Below, in pieces: positions 22,926 to 31,329 of a stretch of DNA of 40,048 nucleotides. Positions within the stretch are counted from its first letter, which is position 1, and every line of letters begins with the position of its first letter. The stretch spans positions 1 through 40,048 of the forward strand of contig JAGOSC010000022.1 in assembly GCA_018062515.1 (NCBI GenBank), written 5' to 3'. Made by a program: the position numbers and the translations under genes. The notes under the pieces were generated by a model. It saw nothing but the letters and a program-made list of their open reading frames with translations, had not been told where the DNA came from and searched no databases. The stretch comes from Candidatus Omnitrophota bacterium (GTDB lineage: Bacteria; Omnitrophota; Gorgyraeia; Zapsychrales; Zapsychraceae).

Positions 22926-24506
22926 TTAAGACTTCTTCTTTTCTGTCTTTTTACTTTCACTTTTCTTATCATCTTTGGATTTATCATCCTTGGATGAATC
23001 TTTCTTTGCTGCGTCTTTTTTCGTGCCTTCTTTCGTACCTTCTTTCGCGTCCTCTTCAACCTCAACCTTAGCCGTCTTTAAATTCATCGACATTTCAAAT
23101 GGATATACTTTTGTTCCCTGCTCTTGCTTCGTTTTATGAGATGTAACTTCAGCTTCTTTGAAAAAATCTGAAGTCTCGAAGATTTTCTTCAATTCAAAAA
23201 TTTCCGCTTGGGTGCTTTCCGACACGCCCTGTACGCTAACTTTTCCATTCTCTTCTAATATGACGCGGGTTAAATACACATCATCCGACAAATTTTTGTA
23301 CAATTGATAAATTGTATCTAAACTTTCCATACGGCTATCCAGGAATTCTTTTAACAGAACCGTCTTATCATCTTCTTTCTTAAGAGCCTCAACTTGTTTC
23401 GTCGTATCAGAATATTTACTGATCATCTTTTCAAGAAAGGCGCCTTTGAAGTACAATTTCAAATAGAATACACACGCCAATAAAACCAACCCAACAATAC
23501 ACAATATCGCTGTTTCAAAAATACGTATTCGCTGTTCTTCAATGGATTTCTGTAACTGAACCTCGTCTGGAATTAAATTGATTTTAGCTTCTTGGTTAAG
23601 CACACCTGAGGCCATAACTTCCAAAAAGGACTGATCTTTTGCTGCGGCGATTTGATCGAGGATAGCTGGTGTTGCTTTTACCAGATCCCCATAACCCGCG
23701 ACTTGAACATCCCACTCATAGCGTTTTTTAAGTTCCGGAGCCAAATCTTTGACAAACGATTCCTCGCTGGTAAAAAAATAGCTAGCCAACGGGCTATCGA
23801 TTCCTTCACTTAAATAAGAGTCTACCGTTTTCTTTAATTCATCAATAACTTTTGTCTGCGCTTCGGCTGAGCCGCCGCTTAAATCATCTTTACCTAACGG
23901 AATAACACGAGACATCAAAATCTTCCCGGTTTTAACGACATTAAACGTTGTACTCTTTTTATCAAAATCAATAATAGCAACAGGACCCGCAGCCCCTAAT
24001 ACAGGACTGGAGCGTGCATAAAGTTTGGCAACCGCTTCAGGTGCAAAAACGACTTTATTAACTTTTAGGCCGGCTTTTTCAAAAATCTTAATTTGGTCTT
24101 TTAGCTGTACACGATTAGCGATGACTAAAAGCACCCTTGTAGAATTACCTTTATGAACGCCGACACCAACGTAACCGACTTGTATTTCTTCACGGGAAAA
24201 AGGCGTATGCCGGCTAGCCTGCAGACTAACAATGGATTCGATTTCACTATCGTTGGTTGACGGAACTTCAATATTTTTGGTGGTTGTAATACTATGGGGC
24301 GTGATGAGGGAGATATTGGCTGTTTTGATTGGAAGGCCTTTTATCGAGGCTTCAATCACGGGAATTATTTCAACGTCCGAAAGTCCGCTAACACTGCGGC
24401 TGCTTATTTGCACAACTTTGGCGTTATTCCCCTGCCCTTTGACATGCACAATCTTCAGAGCTTCGGCACTTAAAGAAAAACAAATATAATCATTGCTTTT
24501 AGCCAT
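22926..24506 (-). CDS. PilM-PilN fusion (GspL-like assembly platform protein)
   Basis: A 526-residue protein. Residues 1-300 are an actin-like PilM/GspL ATPase fold: KSNDYICFSLSAEALKIVHV opens the domain, and VAIIDFDKKSTTFNVV is the phosphate-binding loop region. After INLIPDEVQ, the junction normally found at the start of PilN, come a membrane helix (about 330-350), a coiled coil and a PilN-like periplasmic domain to about 480. The last 45 residues are a low-complexity Lys/Asp/Ser/Glu tail. PilM and PilN are usually separate proteins joined by a short PilN peptide; here they are one chain, as in GspL. Confidence 0.82.
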   Translation of the reverse strand: MAKSNDYICFSLSAEALKIVHVKGQGNNAKVVQISSRSVSGLSDVEIIPVIEASIKGLPIKTANISLITPHSITTTKNIEVPSTNDSEIESIVSLQASRHTPFSREEIQVGYVGVGVHKGNSTRVLLVIANRVQLKDQIKIFEKAGLKVNKVVFAPEAVAKLYARSSPVLGAAGPVAIIDFDKKSTTFNVVKTGKILMSRVIPLGKDDLSGGSAEAQTKVIDELKKTVDSYLSEGIDSPLASYFFTSEESFVKDLAPELKKRYEWDVQVAGYGDLVKATPAILDQIAAAKDQSFLEVMASGVLNQEAKINLIPDEVQLQKSIEEQRIRIFETAILCIVGLVLLACVFYLKLYFKGAFLEKMISKYSDTTKQVEALKKEDDKTVLLKEFLDSRMESLDTIYQLYKNLSDDVYLTRVILEENGKVSVQGVSESTQAEIFELKKIFETSDFFKEAEVTSHKTKQEQGTKVYPFEMSMNLKTAKVEVEEDAKEGTKEGTKKDAAKKDSSKDDKSKDDKKSESKKTEKKKS

Positions 24507-24590
24507 ATCTAATTATCACTTTCATTTTGTTTCTTTTAATTAATGAAATTATTATAACCCAAAATAAATATTATTCTCTATAAAATTTTA

Positions 24591-25622
24591 TTATTTTTCT
24601 CTCCAATATACGATTAAATTATCGATCGAATTATAGACGCATTGAACATTTTTTGATGGTTTCTGCGGATTGATCGACGCTGTACTCTCGATATAGAAAT
24701 AAACCGAATTCGTTTTTATTTTCCGTGAAGCATTCAGAGAATCAATTTGAGCAATATCATCGCGGTTGAGATTAATAAAAGAAGCCATTTCGCTCGCAAT
24801 ATCATATGTCTTGTAGAAAATATAATCATCACCGGTGGATTCTATCTCATCAACCCCGTTTCTGACGGAAATAACTTTATCCGCGACATCCGACGATAAT
24901 CCCAGCGCCATCAATACAGTTTTTGGCGCCGTATTAATGTTGACCAAACCATCGCCGTAGATTGTAATAAAAGGTTTAAGCCTTTGGAACACTTCAGGCG
25001 TGAATCCGCGGATTTGTAAAAGCTCCTCAATCACTTCCAGCTCATAATCCTTAATTTCATAAGGAAATTCCAATGTTGCATAATATCCTTCGCTGTTAAA
25101 CCCTTCCAGCTGAGTTAATCCGGGCTCCCGCCATTCGATAATAGCCTCCGCAAGAATAGCGGCCTGATTGTCGTCGGTCGTCGCTGTTAAAAGCATCAAA
25201 CTTTTTAAAACACTACGGTCCGCTTGATTGATATTTATTTTGCGTTCTTCATCTTGAAATCCATATTTGATCTCTTTTTTATCACTGTTCACATCGTTCA
25301 ATGCATACCCGACTTGTACCATGCCGCGCCCGACGTGAATCTCTTTAAAGTCATAAGTGTTATTATGCCGGCTAGCCTTCCCTGCCGATGTGTAGATTTG
25401 CGCATTTTGCGTGAGATCCCGACGGAGAACAGCGATAGCTTTCTTAACACCCGCTTGAGCCATGAAATGTAAATCCCCTCGATTTTCAATCCTTGATATC
25501 AAAAACACTCTCTGCCTTACCCGCAAACCAATATTAACGGCAAAAATTGTTAGAAGAGTCAATGTCCATAATGTCAGAATTAAGATCGATCCCCGATGAC
25601 TTCGGTACAGCCTGTTTTTCAT
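24591..25622 (-). CDS. gspK: Minor pseudopilin GspK-like protein
   Basis: A 343-residue protein with a prepilin-type leader ending in SHRG, followed by the helix SILILTLWTLTLLTIFAVNIG. The glutamate at position +5 is absent, as is usual for GspK. The large globular domain that follows contains a SAM-like helical segment (KININQADRSVLKSLMLL, later VNINTAPKTVLMALGL), also typical of GspK. It should cap the pseudopilus tip with GspI and GspJ. The ATG at 25622 with GGGAAG upstream is preferred over an earlier in-frame start at 25646. It is separated from the PilM-PilN gene by an 84-bp gap, the largest but one in this array. Confidence 0.88.
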   Translation of the reverse strand: MKNRLYRSHRGSILILTLWTLTLLTIFAVNIGLRVRQRVFLISRIENRGDLHFMAQAGVKKAIAVLRRDLTQNAQIYTSAGKASRHNNTYDFKEIHVGRGMVQVGYALNDVNSDKKEIKYGFQDEERKININQADRSVLKSLMLLTATTDDNQAAILAEAIIEWREPGLTQLEGFNSEGYYATLEFPYEIKDYELEVIEELLQIRGFTPEVFQRLKPFITIYGDGLVNINTAPKTVLMALGLSSDVADKVISVRNGVDEIESTGDDYIFYKTYDIASEMASFINLNRDDIAQIDSLNASRKIKTNSVYFYIESTASINPQKPSKNVQCVYNSIDNLIVYWREK

Positions 25623-25623
25623 A

Positions 25624-26226
25624 TTAACTTCCCACCGGAATTTCAATAAATTTTTTCATGCTGCGCTTTCCATTTTTATCTGAAAATTCCACTTCAATTT
25701 CAACACCCGTGGGTAGGACATCCAGGATCTCCGCCGACGACAATTCTCCGGAATCGGTCATAAAGAAATACCTGAACTTTACATTCGTGACCGAGGAAGC
25801 CAACAGGCGCGGCTCACCGTAGCGTTCGTCTAAGGCTTGGCTGAAATTCGCCTCTCGGCGAAAAATCTTATTCTCGGAAACGTCATAATAATATTCAACT
25901 TTTCCGATCTGTTCAATGTAAGCGCCGTCTTCTAACTGCAAACCCTTATCAGCGGCTGTATAAACCATCGTTGGAAAGGCTATTCTGAATTCATTGCCTT
26001 CAAATTTTATTTGTACAAATAAAAAAGAATTGTATAAGTCGGCGCTTAATTTCTCCAAAAAAACCAGCACGTCCTCTTCCAAATTGAGCTGCTGACTTCT
26101 TTTCCAAACATTGATACCCGTGGTTAAAGAATGATAAACCGAAAGGCCCATCAACGTCGTCAAGGAAACAGCTAATAATATTTCAATCAGGGTCAAACCG
26201 AATTTATTTTTCAACCTAATTTTCAT
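25624..26226 (-). CDS. gspJ: Minor pseudopilin GspJ-like protein
   Basis: A 200-residue prepilin with leader KNKFG, cleavage before LTLIEILLAV and the conserved Glu at +5. The size and the beta-rich C-terminal domain match GspJ. It lies between the I-like and K-like genes in canonical order and would form the tip complex with them. Spacing is 3 bp from the previous gene and 1 bp to the next, so the three are co-translated. Confidence 0.83.
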   Translation of the reverse strand: MKIRLKNKFGLTLIEILLAVSLTTLMGLSVYHSLTTGINVWKRSQQLNLEEDVLVFLEKLSADLYNSFLFVQIKFEGNEFRIAFPTMVYTAADKGLQLEDGAYIEQIGKVEYYYDVSENKIFRREANFSQALDERYGEPRLLASSVTNVKFRYFFMTDSGELSSAEILDVLPTGVEIEVEFSDKNGKRSMKKFIEIPVGS

Positions 26227-26229
26227 GTT

Positions 26230-26673
26230 CTATTTTTCTTTTTTGAAATTGGAAATGTAACCCGACTTATCGAGTTGCATTTCTTTTCCTTTTTCGGTCC
26301 AATTTAAGGTCACGGTAACCGATAAAACGCCACTCAGTTCTGGCAATTGTTCAATGACAGTCTTTTTATCAAATATAATTTCCTTGGAACCGGTGTCGAC
26401 GACTTCTTTGGGATTTAATTCGAAAGGAATGGTATTGAAATTTCTCAATGTTCTTTCAATACTGATGATTTGGTTTTCCAGGACAAGATCGGCATAGAGT
26501 CGGCTGGTCAATAAACTCATTCGATCCAGCGAAATGATCATGGTTTGAAAAATACCGACGATTCCAAATGAAAAAATGACAACCGCTATCATGACCTCGA
26601 CGAGAGTATAGCCGTTCTCATTATTTCTCCGTCGGAGACGAGATGGACTTCTACTCCCAATTTTTGATATCAT
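26230..26673 (-). CDS. Minor pseudopilin GspI/PilV-like protein
   Basis: A 147-residue prepilin with a basic leader (RSPSRLRRRNNENG), cleavage before YTLVEVMIAVVIFSFGI and Glu at +5. Size and gene position (after G, before J) suggest GspI; PilV is the alternative name for similar type IV pilus minor pilins. The start overlaps the end of the G-like gene by 23 bp. Confidence 0.8.
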   Translation of the reverse strand: MISKIGSRSPSRLRRRNNENGYTLVEVMIAVVIFSFGIVGIFQTMIISLDRMSLLTSRLYADLVLENQIISIERTLRNFNTIPFELNPKEVVDTGSKEIIFDKKTVIEQLPELSGVLSVTVTLNWTEKGKEMQLDKSGYISNFKKEK

Positions 26674-27085
26674 CGTCGTTCGACTCTAGGTCTTTTCCCC
26701 GGGAATAAAGGTCATAATCGGTATTGTTTTTCCCCGGGGACGTATATTCGTATTCTCCACCCCATGGGTCTAAGGGTTCTTTTTCAACATAAGGGCCGTT
26801 CCAATTACGGGGCTCTGGACTACCCGACGGCTTTTCTCTTAACGCGTTTAGTCCTTGAGCGCTGCTGGGGAAAAATCCATTATCCAGTTCATACATTTTT
26901 AAAGCCGTTGCTAAATTAGTTTCAATATCAGCCTTTGCTAAAGAAGTCTTCGCCCGTTCTGAACGACCAGCTAAACGTGGGACAACCATCGCTGACAAAG
27001 CAGCAATAATGATAACGACAATCATAATTTCCACAAAAGTAAAGGCTTGTTGGCTCGCCAAAGATATTTTGTTTCGTCTAAACAT
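26651..27085 (-). CDS. gspG: Major pseudopilin GspG
   Basis: A 144-residue major pseudopilin. After the leader (RRNKISLASQQA) comes FTFVEIMIVVIIIAALSAMVVP with Glu at +5. The GspG-specific C-terminal region follows: NGPYVEKEPLDPWGGEYEY and the acidic loop YDLYSRGKDLESNDDD, which binds calcium in known GspG. The residue before the cleavage site is Ala instead of the nearly invariant Gly. The ATG at 27085 is chosen because GGAGG stands nine bases before it; an in-frame upstream start at 27106 lacks one. It would build the pseudopilus shaft. Confidence 0.92.
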   Translation of the reverse strand: MFRRNKISLASQQAFTFVEIMIVVIIIAALSAMVVPRLAGRSERAKTSLAKADIETNLATALKMYELDNGFFPSSAQGLNALREKPSGSPEPRNWNGPYVEKEPLDPWGGEYEYTSPGKNNTDYDLYSRGKDLESNDDDIKNWE

Positions 27086-27112
27086 TTGTCTTTCCTCCGT
27101 AACCACTATATC

Positions 27113-27910
27113 TCAATTTCCCATCGAATAAAGCCATTTTTGCTCAAAATCTCCTATAGAGCTGATTAATGTTGTGTAAACCTTAAGTAATGACGTTTCA
27201 AAAGAATTTCCATCTCTTAATTGCCGGCACAATTCTCCAAACTCCTGGCTTCCGTACTCCTGGATTAAAAAATAAACCATTGAAACACTTTGCGCGTAAA
27301 AAAAAGTCGCGTACCTTGCATCCTGCATGATCACACTATCACTGCTAATCAATTGCTGAAAAGGAATAAAGGTGCCTTTTCTTACAGCTTTGCGCATAAA
27401 CATGTCTGCCTCCTGCTGCTTGCCGGACTCTTGCAGCTGCGCCACACCCTCATTAAACCAATTGGGTATATTGGCACCGCCGAGGAAATCAGCCAAAATC
27501 AGGTGACTGATTTCGTGCGGAAGGACATTATCTAAAAACGCATTTTCCTGTATAAATGAAACAATGGCGCGCGTTCTTAATTGACGATGATATGTCGTCG
27601 CTCCGCCCCGAGACCATGAAGGCAAACCCGTTTCTTTAATGTATGTTACCTGGTCGGGATACAAAACGATATTGACCCGATCTTCCCATGTCCAAAAATT
27701 CCCGTAACGGGCATATCCAATCTGCCGGGCAATGACGGTATAATAATCTTCCGCCTTCCTTAATACTTCTCTGGCCCATTCACCGTCGGAACTCGACGTA
27801 AACTTTACGATAAAATGTTTATCTTTTTCCTCTTTCCATTCAAAGGCAAAGGCTCGTCCTGCACTTATGAGAAGGAAGAAAATAAATAAAAATATCCTGA
27901 ACTTTAACAT
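27113..27910 (-). CDS. Secreted zinc metallopeptidase (peptidase MA-like, HExxH)
   Basis: A 265-residue protein with a signal peptide (MLKFRIFLFIFFLLISAGRAFA). It also has a gluzincin active site: HEISH at 132-136 and the third zinc ligand Glu154 in WFNEGVAQ, the arrangement of the peptidase MA family. It should act in the periplasm or outside. Its place between gspF and gspG, with gaps of 28 and 27 bp, is unusual; it may process or inspect a secreted substrate or be a substrate itself. No substrate can be read from the sequence. Confidence 0.85.
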   Translation of the reverse strand: MLKFRIFLFIFFLLISAGRAFAFEWKEEKDKHFIVKFTSSSDGEWAREVLRKAEDYYTVIARQIGYARYGNFWTWEDRVNIVLYPDQVTYIKETGLPSWSRGGATTYHRQLRTRAIVSFIQENAFLDNVLPHEISHLILADFLGGANIPNWFNEGVAQLQESGKQQEADMFMRKAVRKGTFIPFQQLISSDSVIMQDARYATFFYAQSVSMVYFLIQEYGSQEFGELCRQLRDGNSFETSLLKVYTTLISSIGDFEQKWLYSMGN

Positions 27911-27938
27911 AGGAAATTAAATAGAAATATATTTTTGA

Positions 27939-29153
27939 TTAATGTGATAAGACGTCTATTTGAAAGACAGGAAGTAACATGGCAAAAACAATAAATCCAA
28001 TGATCAACCCAACGGTCAAAATTAAGATGGGCTCAAGTAATGTGGTCATGACGTTAATTTGGTCATTGGTTTCCTGTTCGTACGTGTCGGCGATTTCTTC
28101 GAGAACTTCATCCAGGTTTCCGGATTCCTCTCCGACGGCGATCATATGCCCCATGATGGCGGGAATCTGTTTGGACTCTTTAATGCCTTCACCAAACGTC
28201 CCCCCGGACATTAAATTATTTTTGCAAAGTTCCAAATCCTGTTTAATGACATCATTACTTAAAATTGGAATGGAGATTTCCAGGGCCCGCAAAAATGAAA
28301 CACCGCCTCGATGCAAAAGAACCAAAGTCCGCGCAAAACGGGATAATTCGGTTCTAAGGATAATACCGCCGAACATCGGCACGTTAAGAATAAACCGGCT
28401 CAAAAACGCCCGGCCTTTCTCAGATCGATAAGCTCGACGGAAGAAAAAAATAAGAAGACCAGCTATGATAAAAAATATATACCAATAATGACTTAATGCA
28501 TTACTCACGAAGAGCAATACTTTTGTTGCCAAGGGCAATTCGTTTCCGATATTTTCAAATAAACTTTGCATTTTTGGCAAGATGAACGTCAGAACAAAAT
28601 AGACCGTCATAAATCCGAGTACCGCCATCAAAATTGGATAAGCCATAGCCATTTTTACTTTTCTAAGAATTTCTTCTTGTCTCTTCTGATAGTCGGCGAC
28701 ATTGTACAACATTTGCTGCAAATCACCGCCCTCTTCGCCGGCGCGGATTAAAGTCAAATAAAGCGGTGAAAATAAATTCGGAAATTTGCCTAAACTTTCA
28801 GATAAAGCTTTTCCGTTTTTGACATTCCATAACAAATCGGAAACCACATTTCTTAAATATTGATTTTGTGTTTGTTCGGAAAGAATGTCCAGCGCTTTAA
28901 CAATAGAGACGCCGGATTTTAAGAGGTTGGCTAATTGCCGGCTGAATGTGGAAAGTTCTTTGGCGGTAACTTTGCCATATTTATTCTTAACGGAAACTGC
29001 TTTTTTCTTATTTTCCAGTCCGGCTGAAACCGATACCGGAATAAAGCCTAACTGATTAACCAAATCAATGGCCTCGTCCTGAGACTGCGCATTAATTTTC
29101 CCGTGGACCGTTTCTCCATTATTCTTTTTAGCAATATACTCATAAGTAATCAT
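27939..29153 (-). CDS. gspF: Type II secretion/type IV pilus platform protein GspF
   Basis: A 404-residue inner-membrane protein with the duplicated GspF/PilC cytoplasmic domain. Repeats are visible as FSRQLANLLKSGVSIVKALDIL and FARTLVLLHRGGVSFLRALEI, with the paired GEEGGDLQQML and GEESGNLDEVLEEIA motifs. Three membrane segments are at about 175-195, 225-245 and 375-395. It is the rotating or pulling platform that couples GspE ATP hydrolysis to pseudopilin addition. The gene follows gspE by 8 bp. Length is normal for the family. Confidence 0.94.
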   Translation of the reverse strand: MITYEYIAKKNNGETVHGKINAQSQDEAIDLVNQLGFIPVSVSAGLENKKKAVSVKNKYGKVTAKELSTFSRQLANLLKSGVSIVKALDILSEQTQNQYLRNVVSDLLWNVKNGKALSESLGKFPNLFSPLYLTLIRAGEEGGDLQQMLYNVADYQKRQEEILRKVKMAMAYPILMAVLGFMTVYFVLTFILPKMQSLFENIGNELPLATKVLLFVSNALSHYWYIFFIIAGLLIFFFRRAYRSEKGRAFLSRFILNVPMFGGIILRTELSRFARTLVLLHRGGVSFLRALEISIPILSNDVIKQDLELCKNNLMSGGTFGEGIKESKQIPAIMGHMIAVGEESGNLDEVLEEIADTYEQETNDQINVMTTLLEPILILTVGLIIGFIVFAMLLPVFQIDVLSH

Positions 29154-29161
29154 GGTCGTCT

Positions 29162-31327
29162 TTAAATTTTTTCCGTTTCCTGAAAATTCTTTTCTATAAA
29201 GTGGCTGATACTTCTTCTGTCGTCGCTGTTAATATCCAAATAATATGTCGCGACATTATAAACGAACTTATCATCTTTAATGATTGGTTCCAGCCGGCAA
29301 ACACGAACCAGACAAGCAATGGCCTGCGCAGGCGGATGATCCAGCTGTATTTTGATCTCTAAAATCGTACCCACAGCTATGGCCTGCTGGGAAATAAAAT
29401 TAATTCCGCCCGCGCTCAAATTTCGACTCACTGTTTCTATTTCAGACTCTTGTTTATCAATTAACCGCGAAATGTCCGTTGATTTACGCACAGGTTTATA
29501 GCTGATCGTCACTGGAATAGCGCTTCGGGGATAAATCCTCCTTTGGCGATCCATTTTAGCGGTCTTTTCAATTCTTTGCCCACTAGACACAGTCTGATTG
29601 AATGCTGTTTCTTTTTTTTCTTCCTCATCCTTAACAGTTACATTAACAACCTCATGCGGCGTCGTGATACCGTTCAATACAGCCTGCCAGCCATTTTGTC
29701 TTAATGTTGTCATTCCATCCTTCATGGCTATTCGCTTGATATGATCGCTTCTTGGTTTGTCGAGGACGGCAGCTCTAATATTGTCAGTCATGGTTAAAAT
29801 TTCATATATTGCGATACGTCCGTAATATCCTGTGTTGTTACAATGGTCACAGCCCGCACCTTTATATATTTTGATCGGTGTACTCTGTTCTAATCCAAGA
29901 GAACGGGCAATTTCTTTTTGAATTCCGGAAAGCGGTTCAGCGTCGGGAACCTTACACTTGGAACAAATGACTCGAACCAGTCTTTGCGCAATAAATGCCT
30001 CAACACTCGACGCCACCAAGTACGGTTCAGTTCCCATATCGATCAATCGAGTGATACCGCTGGCCGAATCGTTAGTGTGCAAAGTAGAAAATACTAGGTG
30101 ACCCGTCAAGGCGGTCTTAATCGCGATTTCTGCTGTTTCCGGGTCGCGCACCTCACCGACCATAATAATATCAGGGTCATGGCGGAGAATACTTCTTAAC
30201 CCCGTCGAGAAAGTAAATTTAACCTTAGGATTGACTTGAACTTGAGTCACGCCTTCCATTTCATATTCCACCGGATCTTCAATGGTAATGATCTTTCGCA
30301 TCGCGGAATTAATTTCGTTCAAACACGCATATAAAGTCGTTGTCTTACCGCTACCCGTCGGACCGGTGATAAAAACAATACCGTGAGGTTTTTTGATAAT
30401 GTCCCGGAAAATAGCGACGCTCGACGGATTGAATCCAAGCCTTTCAAGGCTAAACTGCATCACCTTCGTCGGTAAGATTCTAATAACGATACTTTCACCG
30501 CGTGGTGTCGGCATCGTTGAAATTCTCAAATCCAATTGTTGGTCATTCGTTTTAACGACCGCACTTCCGTCATGCGGAAGACGTTTTTCGTTAATATTAA
30601 TATTAGCCATGATCTTTATTCTGGAAATAATCGGCGGAAGCAGAAGCCTAACTTTCTCCGCCAGATTGACATCGACCAAAACACCGTCGATACGATATCT
30701 GAAACGGACTTTATTACGATACGGTTCAACGTGAATATCGGTTGCCCGTTTTTTATACGCGTCGAAAATAATCTGATTAACTAAATTCGGAACCGTTGCA
30801 TCGTCGTTTTTATCGTCGATGATAATAATATCCTGCCCGTCACCGCTGGATATCCCTTCGCGCGGGGCTTCAAAATCTTCGATAATGCCCCGGTGTTTTC
30901 CATAATAAATCTCAATAGCTTCATTCAACCGATGTTTTTCGGCCAATACAAAATCAATTTCCGTTTTAAGGTTAACTCTTAACTCGTCTAATTCCTTAAC
31001 GAAAAGAGGATCCGACACAGCGACGGTAAGTTTATTATCTTGAAAAGAAATCGGCAGGATATTGTAATACTCAACAAACTTCCATCTCACCATATCAATG
31101 ACCGCCTTCTCAATCTTAAGGTCATTAAAATTAACAATTTTCGTTTTAAAGGATTGCGATAGGGCGATTAAAATTTGTTTTTCGGTGAGGATCTGGGTGG
31201 AAATCAAAAAATCTTTTAGGGATTGGTCGGCGGCTTGAGCGTCTTTTAAATAAGACTGTAATTCTGTTTTTTTAAGCAGGTTGTTTTGTAATAAGGCCTC
31301 TTGTAATATGTGATCCAGTTTTTTCAC
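29162..31327 (-). CDS. gspE: GspE/PilB assembly ATPase with C-terminal PilZ domain
   Basis: A 721-residue fusion. Residues 1-145 are a GspE N-terminal domain. Residues 165-575 are the hexameric ATPase with Walker A GPTGSGKTT (322-330), an Asp box, Walker B (DPDIIMVGEVRD) and a zinc site (CSKC and CDHC). After a linker, residues about 593-715 form a PilZ domain with the c-di-GMP-binding pattern RIYPR (RxxxR) and NLSAGG ([D/N]xSxxG). Normal GspE ends at the ATPase. The fusion suggests direct c-di-GMP control of pseudopilus assembly. The gene starts only 2 bp after the ATPase beta subunit stop codon. Confidence 0.93.
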   Translation of the reverse strand: MKKLDHILQEALLQNNLLKKTELQSYLKDAQAADQSLKDFLISTQILTEKQILIALSQSFKTKIVNFNDLKIEKAVIDMVRWKFVEYYNILPISFQDNKLTVAVSDPLFVKELDELRVNLKTEIDFVLAEKHRLNEAIEIYYGKHRGIIEDFEAPREGISSGDGQDIIIIDDKNDDATVPNLVNQIIFDAYKKRATDIHVEPYRNKVRFRYRIDGVLVDVNLAEKVRLLLPPIISRIKIMANININEKRLPHDGSAVVKTNDQQLDLRISTMPTPRGESIVIRILPTKVMQFSLERLGFNPSSVAIFRDIIKKPHGIVFITGPTGSGKTTTLYACLNEINSAMRKIITIEDPVEYEMEGVTQVQVNPKVKFTFSTGLRSILRHDPDIIMVGEVRDPETAEIAIKTALTGHLVFSTLHTNDSASGITRLIDMGTEPYLVASSVEAFIAQRLVRVICSKCKVPDAEPLSGIQKEIARSLGLEQSTPIKIYKGAGCDHCNNTGYYGRIAIYEILTMTDNIRAAVLDKPRSDHIKRIAMKDGMTTLRQNGWQAVLNGITTPHEVVNVTVKDEEEKKETAFNQTVSSGQRIEKTAKMDRQRRIYPRSAIPVTISYKPVRKSTDISRLIDKQESEIETVSRNLSAGGINFISQQAIAVGTILEIKIQLDHPPAQAIACLVRVCRLEPIIKDDKFVYNVATYYLDINSDDRRSISHFIEKNFQETEKI

Positions 31328-31329
31328 GT

